Below, piece after piece: positions 8,507 through 19,300 of a stretch of DNA of 64,000 bases (the stretch's first letter is position 1; each line of letters opens with the position of its first letter). The translations under genes and the position numbers were made by a program. This stretch comes from Chloroflexota bacterium. Lineage in GTDB: Bacteria > Chloroflexota > UBA11872 > UBA12225. The stretch is taken from positions 27,529 through 91,528 of the forward strand of contig JAUJOR010000011.1 in the NCBI GenBank assembly GCA_030447525.1, written 5' to 3'. The notes beneath the pieces are model-generated. The model was not told the origin of the DNA and did no database searches. It saw only the letters and a program-made list of their open reading frames with translations.

Positions 8507-9305
8507 CAGCGGCGGCCTCATGGGCAGGGGCCTCCTGGATAGGGCGGGCGGTCAGGCGCTCCCCTTCTGGAACGGGGGCGTCCTGGTTGATTTGGCCGTC
8601 CCGGAGGTGGATGACGCGCCGGGTGTGGCGGGCGATGTCCGGCTCGTGAGTAACGAAGACCACGGTGATTCCCTGCTCCTCGTTGAGGCGCTGGAAGATG
8701 GCCATGATCTCCTCGCTGGTGCGCGTGTCCAGCGCCCCGGTAGGCTCATCGGCCAGGAGCAGAGCGGGGTTGTTGACCAGCGCCCGGGCGATGGCCACGC
8801 GCTGCTGCTGCCCCCCGGAAAGCTCCGTGGGGCGGTGGCGGGCGCGGTCAGCCAGACCTACCGCCGCCAGGGCCTCCAGGGCGCGGGCCTGGCGGTCTCT
8901 GACCCCGGCGTAGAGTAGAGGCAGCTCCACTTGCTCCAGGGCGCTGGTGCGGGCCAGGAGGTTGAACTGCTGGAACACGAAGCCGATCTTCTGATTACGC
9001 ACCTCTGCCAGGGCGTCGTCGTCCAGGGTGCTGGTCTCCACGCCGTCTAGCCAATACGTCCCGGCCCCGGGCTGGTCGAGGCAGCCCAGGACGTTCATCA
9101 GGGTGGACTTGCCGGAGCCGGATGGCCCCATGATGGCCAGCAGCTCCCCGCGGCGCACCTCGAAGGAGACCCCATCCAGGGCGCGCACGGTCACGTCCCC
9201 CATGGTGTAGGTCTTGGTCAACCCCTCCACCTTGATGATCACCTCCCCGGCGCCCGGGGTGACGCTGCCGGTGGGGGATGCCTCTAACGCAACGGCGGTG
9301 GCCAT
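8496..9305 (-). CDS. ABC transporter ATP-binding protein, MacB/LolD type
   Basis: A 269-residue ATPase with Walker [10 protein letters not shown]-loop [15 protein letters not shown], signature [15 protein letters not shown], Walker [12 protein letters not shown] and the H-loop in FVTHEPDIA. The spacing and the DEPTGALD string are those of the MacB/LolD/FtsE group. It lies between the adaptor gene (stop 9326) and the permease gene (start 8347), completing an adaptor-ATPase-permease set. The N-terminal 24 residues and the tail after the ATPase fold are not conserved. Confidence 0.92.
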   Translation of the reverse strand: MATAVALEASPTGSVTPGAGEVIIKVEGLTKTYTMGDVTVRALDGVSFEVRRGELLAIMGPSGSGKSTLMNVLGCLDQPGAGTYWLDGVETSTLDDDALAEVRNQKIGFVFQQFNLLARTSALEQVELPLLYAGVRDRQARALEALAAVGLADRARHRPTELSGGQQQRVAIARALVNNPALLLADEPTGALDTRTSEEIMAIFQRLNEEQGITVVFVTHEPDIARHTRRVIHLRDGQINQDAPVPEGERLTARPIQEAPAHEAAAARR

Positions 9306-9325
9306 GAGCGACCCTTCTCCTCGGC

Positions 9326-11579
9326 CTACCGGGGCTGGATCACCGGCGCCGGGCCCCCGAGTCCGGGCACGCGGGCGGCGGCCGTGGTGGTGCTGGGGAT
9401 GACTACGCGGTCGCCCGGCTGCAGGCCGCCGACGATCTCCGTCACCTGCTCATTGGTCAGGCCGGTCTGTACCGGACGCGTGGTGGTCTTGCCGTCCGCC
9501 TCCAGGACCTCTACGGTGCGCGTGCGTCCCTGGGTACGGATGGCGCGGTTGGGCGCCAGGACGGCGTCCTCCTTGCTGGCGCTGACGATCGAGGCCGTGG
9601 CCGTCATGCCCGAACGGATACCCTGCGCCTGGCTGGGATCCACCTGGATCTGCACGGAGTAGTTGACCACCCCGTTCTGCACCGTCGCCGTGGGGGCGAC
9701 GACGGTCACCTGTCCGGGGATGCGCTGGCCGGCCAGGGCTTCGAAGCTGAGGGTCGCCGGCTGGCCGGGCCGCACCTTGGCCACGTCCGTCTCGTCCACC
9801 ACCACGTCCACCCGCACCTGGCGCGTGTCCACCAGGGTAGCGACGGCCGTGGAGGCGCCGACCTGCTCTCCCGGAGCGCGTGTCCACCAGGGTAGCGACG
9901 GCCGTGGAGGCGCCGACCTGCTCTCCCGGACTGGCCCCGACGGCGGCCACGACCCCACTGTAAGGGGCGGTGAGCACGGCGCCGGCCAGGTTGGCCTCGG
10001 CCTGCCTGAGCTGCGTCTGGGCCTGATCGACGGCGGCCTGGGCGATGGCCACGTCCGGAGACGTGGGGCCGGCCGCCTTGAGGTTGAAGTTGGCCAGGGC
10101 CTGATTCAGGGCCGCCTGGGCGCTCTGGACGTCATAGCGGTTGGCGGACAGGAGCTTGTCCACGGCTGCCTGGGCCTGGGCCACGGATTGCTGGGCCACC
10201 TGGACATCGAAGTCGTTCGGCTTGAGGAGCTTGTCCAGGGCGGTCTGGGCCTGCACCACCGCCTGCTGGGCGCCGGCGACGTCGGCGGGGGCCGGATTCG
10301 AGAGCTTGTCCAGATTGGTCTGGGCCTGGTTCAGGGCCTCCTGGGCCACCTGGACGTCGTAGGGGCTGGGGCTCCTGATCTTGTCCACGGCCGCCTGGGC
10401 CTGATCGACGGCCGCCTGGGCAGACTGCACGTCCGCGGCGCCGGGATTGCGCAGCTTGTCCAGATTGGCCTGGGCCTGGTCGACCGCCTCCTGCTGGAGG
10501 CGCACGTCCCACTCGCTGGGCCCTTGCTGCCGGAGCTTGTCCAGGGTGTTCTGGGCCGTCTGGACGTTGATCAGGGCTGCCTTGATCGCCGCCTCGGCGG
10601 CCGCCTGGGTCAGGCTAGAGCCGGGCCGGTTGACGTTGCCGGCGTCGGCCAGGGCCTTTTCGTATGCCACCTGGGCGTTCTGCACGGAGAGCTTGGCGTT
10701 GGCAATGTCCTGGGGCGTAGCCGTCTTCGGCTGATCCTGGAGCTGGGCCAGCTTGGTCTTGGCCTGGTCGAGCGCCCCCTGGGCGACCGCCAGGTCCTCC
10801 CGGCGGGGATTGGCCAGGGCCTGCAGCTTGGCCCGCGCCGAGACGAGCTGCGCTTCGGCGTTGCGGACGTCCTCCGGTCGGGGATTGAGGAGCTGCTCTA
10901 GCTTGGTTCTGGCGCTCTCCACCGCGCTCTGGGCCACGGCCACGTCCTCCCGGCGGGGGTTGGACAAGGCCTGCACCTTGGCGGTGGCGGCGTCCACCTG
11001 GGCCTGCGCCGCCACCACGTCCTCCGCCCGTCCCCCGGCGAGGAGCTGCTCCAGCTTGATTCTGGCGCTCTCCACCTGGCTCTGCCCTGAGGCCACGTCC
11101 GGGCCTCCGGCCACGGCGCGGGCCTGGTCGAGCTTGATCCGTGCCGTGTCCACCTGGGCCTGCGCCGCCGCGATGTCCTCGGCGCGGCTCCCGGCCCGCG
11201 TCTGCTCCAGCTTGGCCAGGGCGCTGTTGTAACCCGCCTGGGCCCCCTGCAGGGCCACCTGCAGGTCGGCGTCGTCCAGCCGGGCGAGGGGCTGCCCCTC
11301 CTGGACGGCGTCCCCTACGTTCACCAGGAGCTGCGCCAAGCGCCCGCCGGACTTGAACGTCAACTTGGACTGCGCCGGACTGGCAACGCTCCCGGTGGCG
11401 CTGACGCTGGAGGTGATCGTCCCGCGGGCGACCTCGGCGGCCGTGACCCGCGCGGCCCCCACCGGCTGCGGGGCGAAGCGCTGGTACCCCAGGTACCCGC
11501 CGGCGCTCGTCGCCGCCAGCGCGGCGGCCAGGATAACGTACTGTGTGGGCTTCAAGGCAGGTGCGCGCACGCTCGTCAA
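9326..11579 (-). pseudogene. MacA/HlyD-type efflux adaptor, frameshifted by a 55-bp duplication
   Basis: The gene encodes a membrane-fusion adaptor: a signal anchor (TQYVILAAALAATSAGGYLGY), a biotinyl-lipoyl-like half (SGGRLAQLLVNVGDAVQEGQ), a very long alpha-helical hairpin made of 25-residue repeats, the second lipoyl half (LTAPYSGVVAAVGASPGEQV), and a beta-barrel and membrane-proximal end (VRPGQPATLSFEALAGQRI and beyond). The frame breaks at a perfect 55-bp tandem duplication (9821-9930). Removing one copy leaves 2199 bases, exactly 733 codons, and joins the two parts without a stop. As read, the product loses its C-terminal domain. This is either a recent inactivation or an assembly error. 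It leads the operon with the ATPase and permease genes. Confidence 0.85.
9821..9930. repeat. Perfect 55-bp tandem duplication
   Basis: Bases 9821-9875 are repeated exactly at 9876-9930. The unit lies inside the adaptor gene at the second lipoyl half, coding for GEQVGASTAVATLVDT. Because 55 is not a multiple of three, the duplication shifts the reading frame. The absence of any divergence between copies implies a very recent event or a sequencing or assembly artefact. Confidence 0.95.
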
Positions 11580-11682
11580 CTCCAGCGATAGGGTCTCAAC
11601 GCTCTTACGTCGGGCCGGGGCGCGATCTTACGCCACTACACCAGAGTCTGCCACGACTTGACTAACAGAATTTCTAGAAGAC

Positions 11683-11699
11683 GTTAAACCTTGGTTAAC
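11683..11699. promoter_or_regulatory. Near-perfect palindrome upstream of the efflux operon
   Basis: GTTAAACC and GGTTAAC face each other around TT, a near-perfect inverted repeat in a locally AT-rich patch about 105 bases upstream of the adaptor start. It has the form of a dimeric repressor site. The binding protein is unknown. Confidence 0.35.
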
Positions 11700-12011
11700 C
11701 CCTCCTACCACGGGACGTCCCGGAGCGGCCGGTTGCGGGCGGTGACGTCCTGGGGGTGGCCGACCGTCAGAATCGCCACCCGGGACGCGTTCGCCGCCCA
11801 CCTCGACGCCACCGGCCGCTCTGTCGGCAACGCACTCGCTGACCTGAAGGCGGCGGGGTTGATCACCGTCGAACAGTGTGGTCGGGAGTTCGCGAACTTG
11901 AGGTGTGCTGGCCACCGCTGCTCCCACTCCGGCACCAGGGCGTACTGCACCGCCTGTTCCGCACGTCTGTTGGTCGAAGTCACTACATGCCCCCTGCTGT
12001 TTCTTAATTAG
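11691..12011 (+). CDS. Possible winged-helix fragment with a cysteine cluster (doubtful)
   Basis: A 106-codon frame beginning at a TTG. Residues from about 29 read RDAFAAHLDATGRSVGNAL followed by ADLKAAGLITVEQ, which resembles a helix-turn-helix plus wing. Downstream come CAGHRC and YCTAC, an arrangement that could bind zinc. There is no ribosome site, the TTG lies inside the palindrome, and the first 25 residues look non-coding. It may be a remnant of a larger regulator or replication protein, or chance. An overlapping minus-strand frame of 92 codons is equally unsupported. Confidence 0.2.
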   Translation: MVNPSYHGTSRSGRLRAVTSWGWPTVRIATRDAFAAHLDATGRSVGNALADLKAAGLITVEQCGREFANLRCAGHRCSHSGTRAYCTACSARLLVEVTTCPLLFLN

Positions 12012-12191
12012 ACCTTCATGGTGGTCCCACCGCCACACGGCATGAAAATGCCTGCGCGCTGCGGTACGCTGCACCTGCAGGCGGTGGGCGACCGGAGGTC
12101 GGCGTTCCTTGGTGCAGGAAGCCCGAGTATTAGCAAGGGGCGATGCATTGCTGTCGGCGGGGACGTACGCTTCGCTTGCCGGTGAGTTGGA

Positions 12192-12937
12192 TCAGCTCGA
12201 CCCTCGCACCACGAGCTCCGGCTGGAACACGCGCCGCAGCCGACCCTCGGCCTGGCCGCGGGCGGCGGCCGCGAGCCACTCTACGGCCGCCCGGCCCATC
12301 TCCCCGTATGGCAGCCGGACGCTGGTGAGGGGGGGGCCAGGTACGCCACGTAGGAAAGGTCATCGTAGCCCACCACCGCCACGTCCTGCGGCACGCGCAG
12401 CCCTGCCTGGCGGATGGCGTGCATTGCCCTCACTGCCAGCACGTCCGAGAGCGCGAAGACCGCGTCCGGGCGTTCTGCCTCCGGCATGTCGAGCAGGCGG
12501 CGCACCGCCCCGGCGCCCCCGGCCACGTTGTCCACGTCCACGTACGGGTGGCGCTCCAGGCGGCGCTGGAACGCCACCATCGGTACCAGGAGATCGGTCT
12601 CCTCCATGAAGCGCTCATCCGCTGGCGTGAGGCTGGTGGTGATCCCGCCGTGGAAGCGCGCACCGGCGAGCAATCCCGGCTGCGCCGCCAGCCGTCCGGG
12701 CTGGCACTCCTCCAGCACCAGCTGCGCGCCCTCCGCCACGGCCGCCAGGCTCTCCTGTGCCGCCTCGATCACGTGCACCGCCTCGCGCGTGGCCGGTGAG
12801 ATGCGCGCCTGGGCGTCGCGGGGCGTCGCGGTTGTTCAGTACCAACGAGACCGTCGCCTGGGAGATGCCCGCCAGGCGGGCGATGTCTCGGCGTGTCGCC
12901 CGGCCGGGCGAACAGGGCGGCTAGCGATTCTACCTCC
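12192..12937 (-). pseudogene. LacI-family transcriptional regulator, multiply frameshifted
   Basis: All parts of a LacI repressor are present but in different frames. The N-terminal helix-turn-helix reads DIARLAGISQATVSLVLNNRD and has no start codon in frame. A shift near 12820-12840, at a short duplicated CGTCGCGGG, is followed by ISPATREAVHVIEAAQESL and the sugar-binding core (PDAVFALSDVLAVRAMHA, VAVVGYDDLSYVAYL). At a run of eight Cs on the minus strand (around 12328-12337) the frame breaks again and the tail continues as SVRLPYGEMGRAAVEWLAA and FQPELVVRGS before a TGA at 12192. An AGGAGG upstream suggests where translation once began. At least three breaks make a functional product unlikely unless the sequence is wrong. 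Confidence 0.75.
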
Positions 12938-13280
12938 TTGACGTCGGTCTTGCGGCCGGGGACGGCCTTGACCTGAAAGGCGCTATCGAGCCGCCGTCCA
13001 TTGTGCTATTCTTCTGTAGGGCTAGCTGAATGATCAGATGCCTTGCTGAAGAGCACGGTTCCTGGAGAGCTCCAGGAGAGATCAAGAGAAGCGACACGTC
13101 TGACGCGGCGGGCCTTGCGGAGGCTCGGCCGCAGCGCGCTGAAGACTCGAGTCGCCGGTGGTGTGGTGGACGGGCACGGACGCCGCATGGTGGCGTCTGT
13201 CTCGATCTGTGGGCACCTGCTCAGGGCAGCGGTGCGCCCGCTCCAACGGAGCAACAGCAACGTAGGAAAGGACGACCTAC
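12938..13280. other. Intergenic stretch
   Basis: No gene is supported; the frames here have the composition of shadows. The last 25 bases carry the ribosome site AGGAAAGGA of the methyltransferase gene. No clear promoter was seen. Confidence 0.5.
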
Positions 13281-14120
13281 ATGAGCACCGACATACGCAC
13301 CGACAGGCGCACGCCAGCATGGATGCCCGGGAACGTCCCGCTTGACCGGCCCAGCGCGGCCCGCATGTACGACTACTACTTGGGTGGGTACCACAATCTA
13401 GAGATCGATCGCCTGGCGGCGGAGGCTGGGAGCGCCATCTATCCCGAGTTTCCGCTGGTCATGCAGGCGAATCGGGCGTTCATGCGCCGGGCGGTGCAGT
13501 TCCTCGTGGGACAGGGCATCGAGCGGTTTCTCGACATCGGCTCGGGCATCCCTACCGTCGGAAATGTGCATCAAGTTGCGCAACGGGCGAACCCCGCGGC
13601 GCAAGTGGTGTACGTGGACATCGATCCGGTTGCCGTCGCCCACAGCGCCGCCATCTTACAGAACAATCCCCAAGCCATCATCATCCAGGCCGACGCCCGC
13701 ACCCCCCAGGAGATCCTCGGCCATCCGGCGGTCCAGGCCCTGTTGGCGCCGGGCCAGCCTGTGGCCTTACTCCTCGTGTTCGTGTTGCACTTCGTGGTGA
13801 ACGACGAGCTGGCGGTGAGCGTGGTACGAACGCTGCGGGACGCGCTGCCACCGGGGAGCTACGTGGTCATCTCGCATGGCACGGTGGACTGCCTCTCCGC
13901 GGCCATCCGTGACCAACTGCTCCGTCTGTACACCGGCACGTCGCAGCCGGTCCGGCCCCGGTCGAGAGCGGAGATCGATACGTACTTCGAGGGCCTGGAA
14001 TTGGTGGATCCTGGCCTGGTGTACGTCCCCGACTGGCGCCCGGAAGAGGACGGTGACCTCTTGCGCGATCGTCCGGCGCACTCGATCGGCTTCGCCGGGG
14101 TGGCGAGAAAGCCGAGGTAA
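13281..14120 (+). CDS. SAM-dependent methyltransferase, DUF574 (Methyltransf_19) type
   Basis: A 279-residue protein whose opening (DRPSAARMYDYYLGGYHNLE) and SAM-binding core (FLDIGSGIPTVGNVHQVAQ, then VVYVDIDPVAVAHS) are those of the DUF574 family known mostly from actinobacteria. Asp in YVDIDP would contact the SAM ribose. The reaction and acceptor are unknown for the family. AGGAAAGGA precedes the ATG. The hybrid kinase gene starts 9 bases after its stop, so the two are translated from one message; the pairing hints at a signalling or secondary-metabolic context, but this is inference. Confidence 0.88.
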   Translation: MSTDIRTDRRTPAWMPGNVPLDRPSAARMYDYYLGGYHNLEIDRLAAEAGSAIYPEFPLVMQANRAFMRRAVQFLVGQGIERFLDIGSGIPTVGNVHQVAQRANPAAQVVYVDIDPVAVAHSAAILQNNPQAIIIQADARTPQEILGHPAVQALLAPGQPVALLLVFVLHFVVNDELAVSVVRTLRDALPPGSYVVISHGTVDCLSAAIRDQLLRLYTGTSQPVRPRSRAEIDTYFEGLELVDPGLVYVPDWRPEEDGDLLRDRPAHSIGFAGVARKPR

Positions 14121-14128
14121 AGGGCGAC

Positions 14129-16672
<2,544 letters not shown>

Positions 16673-17050
16673 CGGCACGCCGCGAGGCATCTCGGTGCCC
16701 CGGCCCCACTCCGCGGGGTGTCGTCCACCGGGCCCGACGGGCGTCCGAGAGGCGTGGTAGAGTTCTTCAAAACCGTAGAGCGTGTGCAGATGCGCTCGAT
16801 GGCGAGGGAGCCCTGCGCGGGCCGCAAGGTCTGTTCGGGGCTCCCTCGGTTGTCTGGCCCGGTGGGTTAGTGGGTCGATGTCGTCCGGCTCGGGCGCCCC
16901 AGGACGGGTGCAGGAGGGTACAAGCATGCTCCCAGTTATCGGCCTCGACCACGTCGCGCCCCTGTCACGGCATCCGGCCCCCCCGCCGGCGTTGCGCGGA
17001 GGGACGTCTCCTGCCGGTCCAGCGCATGAGGTCGTCCGAGCGTGCGCGGG
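16673..17050. other. Intergenic stretch between kinase and GH26-like genes
   Basis: The open frames here are short, poorly composed and lack ribosome sites. Nothing recognisable was seen; it presumably carries the end of the kinase transcript and the promoter of the hydrolase gene. Confidence 0.5.
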
Positions 17051-18187
17051 ATGACCCCGCCAACGCCTCTGGCCGGCACCGCCCCTTCTGGCGCCTCGAG
17101 ACGCGATACAGTGGTGAGTCGCCGGCTCGTCCTCGCCCTTCCGCCTATCGCCGTCGCCGGGGGCTACCGGCTCTCCCGGGCGGTCGCTCAGGCCCCGGGT
17201 GAGGCCGGTGCCGGCGAGCCAGGGAGCCCTTCCGGGCCGGCCGCCCGGCAGGTCGCGCCGGCCACCGGGGCGGCGCCGGCCGACCCTGGGGTGGCCCTCG
17301 GCCTCTACCAGACCTCGTTCCCCGACGACCTCTCGGCCGTGGCAGACCTGCGCGCCAGCACCGGGCAGGGGGCCGCCCTCGTCCACTGGTACGCCCTCTG
17401 GGGGGGCTGGAAGCGCGACCTCCTGCCAGACGACCTCGAGCGTGTGGCGGCCGCCGGGGCTGTCCCGCTGGTCACCTGGGAGCCGTGGGCCGGCGAAGCG
17501 GCCGACCCGGCTTGGTCGCTGCGGCGGGCCGTGCTCTCCGGCCGGCACGACGCCTACATCGAGGACTGGGCGCGCGGTCTGGCCACGTACGGCCGGCCGG
17601 TGCTGCTGCGCTGGGGGCACGAGATGCACGACCACCCCGGGTACCCGTGGGCGGTGGGGGTGAACGGGAACACCGCGGCGGACTTCCTCGCCGCCTGGCG
17701 GCACCTGCGCCGCATCTTCGCGGCCTTCGACACCAGCCAGGTGCAGTGGATCTGGAACCCGAACACCCTCGGCGGCGCGCCGGTGGATACTCATGAGGCC
17801 GTCTACCGTGGCCTATACCCCGGCGACGACGAGGTCGACTGGGTAGGGCTGGACGTGTTCAACACCGGGCCCGACCTGGACTGGGGGGCGCCGTACTGGC
17901 GGCCCTTTAACCAGGTGCTCGGGACTCCTTATGACGCGCTGACCCGGGTGTCCGGCCGGCTGGTGCTCTTGCCGGAGGTGGGCTGCGCCGAGACGGGTGG
18001 GTCGAAGGCGGAGTGGATCCGGCAGGCCCTGACCCTCGAGCTCGGCGCCCGTTTCCCGCGCCTGCGTGCCCTGGTCTGGTTCGACGTGGCCAAGGAGCAG
18101 CCCTGGCACCTGCGCTCCAGTGCGGCGGCGCACGAGGCCTGGCTGACGGCCCTCGGCCAGCGCTCGGCCGGCGCCCCTTCGCCCTGA
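17051..18187 (+). CDS. GH26-like glycoside hydrolase, exported
   Basis: A 378-residue protein with a signal-type N-terminus (SRRLVLALPPIAVAGGYRLS, with a double arginine) and a Pro/Ala linker, followed by a TIM-barrel domain. RWGHEMHDHPGYPW carries the putative acid/base Glu and matches the GH26 mannanase-type pattern. VLLPEVGCAETGG carries the likely nucleophile Glu. WVGLDVFNTG and WIWNPN fit the barrel strands between them. It is convergent with a second GH26-like gene that follows a glycosyltransferase. The substrate could be a self-made exopolysaccharide rather than plant mannan, judged from the context. ATG 17051 and GTG 17042 are both possible starts. Confidence 0.75.
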   Translation: MTPPTPLAGTAPSGASRRDTVVSRRLVLALPPIAVAGGYRLSRAVAQAPGEAGAGEPGSPSGPAARQVAPATGAAPADPGVALGLYQTSFPDDLSAVADLRASTGQGAALVHWYALWGGWKRDLLPDDLERVAAAGAVPLVTWEPWAGEAADPAWSLRRAVLSGRHDAYIEDWARGLATYGRPVLLRWGHEMHDHPGYPWAVGVNGNTAADFLAAWRHLRRIFAAFDTSQVQWIWNPNTLGGAPVDTHEAVYRGLYPGDDEVDWVGLDVFNTGPDLDWGAPYWRPFNQVLGTPYDALTRVSGRLVLLPEVGCAETGGSKAEWIRQALTLELGARFPRLRALVWFDVAKEQPWHLRSSAAAHEAWLTALGQRSAGAPSP

Positions 18188-18274
18188 CCCTCGGTGGCGC
18201 CGAGCGCCTCACGCTGCCCGCCGGGGCGCCTGCGGGGCTCGGGACGCGTCTGTCTCCGCCCCGTTTAGGAGGCC

Positions 18275-19261
18275 CTAGCGGGCGGGGACGGCCCGCGGCG
18301 CGGCGGCGCGCGGCGGGAACACGCCCAGCGGGACGCGCCAGTCGGGCACGCCGGTCTCGCCCCAGGCCACCGGGTCGACGGCGTTGAAGTAGACCACCCC
18401 CTGCAGGAGGGGGTAGGCCCCGAATGCCTCGCCCGCCTCGGCCACCCAGCGCTGCTGGTGCGCCGCCGGGCCGGTCGAGGCGAACTCGCAGACCAGCACC
18501 GGCTTCCCGTACCCCTGCACCAACCCGTACTTGGTCTCAAAGATCTCGCGGAACGTGTTCGGTCGCGCGGCCCCCCGGTCGACGTCCCACGCGCCGAAGC
18601 CCAGGGTCGTCAGGCCAACGTAGTCGACGTACGCGGCGCCGGGCCAGTACTCCTGGAGGCTGACGTCGCCCCCGGGCGACCACACGTAGCGGAGGTTGGT
18701 TGCCCCCGTCCCCCGACAGGTGTCGACGAAGTGCCGGTAGGCGGCGACGAAGCCCTGCGGGTCGCCCGTCGACCACGGGAAGCGCCCCAGCAGGTCCATC
18801 TCGTGCCCCCACCGGACGAGCACCACCTGGGGGGCCTCCCGTCCCAGGGCAGAGCAGGCCTGCCGGATGGGGGCGTCGTAGGCCCCGGCGACCACGTCCG
18901 CAAACAGGGCCGCCTCGTCCATCCCCGCCCAGACGAACGGCCAGGGCTCCAGACCGATGAGGGGCACGCGCCGGCGCGTCCGTACCTCGCGCACCTCCTC
19001 CACGATCTCCCGCGCCCCCGCCGCCGTCCACGGCCGGTAGAGCTGCTCGATGGTCACGTCGCCGGCGCCGGCGAACTGGCCGGTGGGATCGTAGACCCCC
19101 CAGGCGACGCCCTCTGCGGGGAGCGCGGTGACCGGCAGGGCCGCGGCCGGAGCCGTGACCGGCCACGGCACGGAGAGCCCGCTCCACCGCTGGAGGTTCA
19201 CCGCCAGCAAGGCGAGCACGACCAGGGCCGCACCGACGCTCACCCGGTTTACGCTACGCAT
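18275..19261 (-). CDS. GH26-like glycoside hydrolase, membrane-anchored
   Basis: A 328-residue protein with an N-terminal hydrophobic anchor (VSVGAALVVLALLAVNLQ) and a TIM-barrel domain. VLVRWGHEMDLLGRFPW places the acid/base Glu after Gly-His as in GH26, and KPVLVCEFASTGP carries the candidate nucleophile. NLRYVWSPGGD and YVDYVGLTTLGFG are intermediate strands. It starts 39 bases after the stop of the glycosyltransferase on the same strand, so it is probably co-transcribed. Synthase plus membrane hydrolase recalls polysaccharide operons in which a hydrolase trims the polymer during export. It is a distant relative of the gene at 17051. Confidence 0.75.
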   Translation of the reverse strand: MRSVNRVSVGAALVVLALLAVNLQRWSGLSVPWPVTAPAAALPVTALPAEGVAWGVYDPTGQFAGAGDVTIEQLYRPWTAAGAREIVEEVREVRTRRRVPLIGLEPWPFVWAGMDEAALFADVVAGAYDAPIRQACSALGREAPQVVLVRWGHEMDLLGRFPWSTGDPQGFVAAYRHFVDTCRGTGATNLRYVWSPGGDVSLQEYWPGAAYVDYVGLTTLGFGAWDVDRGAARPNTFREIFETKYGLVQGYGKPVLVCEFASTGPAAHQQRWVAEAGEAFGAYPLLQGVVYFNAVDPVAWGETGVPDWRVPLGVFPPRAAAPRAVPAR

Positions 19262-19300
19262 GGCTCGTTGTCCTCGTGTGCTGCTGCTGAAAGCATGCCA

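Larger units (their letters stand above)
11580..12191. other. Intergenic stretch with a palindrome and a weak reading frame
   Basis: No confident gene. The first part is more AT-rich than its surroundings and carries the palindrome at 11683-11699 and TTCTAGAA at 11672-11679, so it probably contains the promoter for the minus-strand efflux operon. The middle holds a doubtful winged-helix-like frame, listed separately. From about 12012 to 12191 nothing recognisable was seen. Confidence 0.5.

Noticed and set aside
9821..9930. Programmed ribosomal frameshift in the adaptor gene
   Set aside because: The shift is fully explained by a duplication of 55 bases; no slippery heptamer is needed.
9663..10901. 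A 412-codon plus-strand frame opposite the adaptor gene
   Set aside because: Its Gly/Leu/Val repeats mirror the 25-residue repeats of the adaptor on the other strand; no ribosome site.
7091..11579. A functional MacAB-type pump as it stands
   Set aside because: The adaptor frame is broken by the 55-bp duplication, so a working complex cannot be claimed from this sequence.
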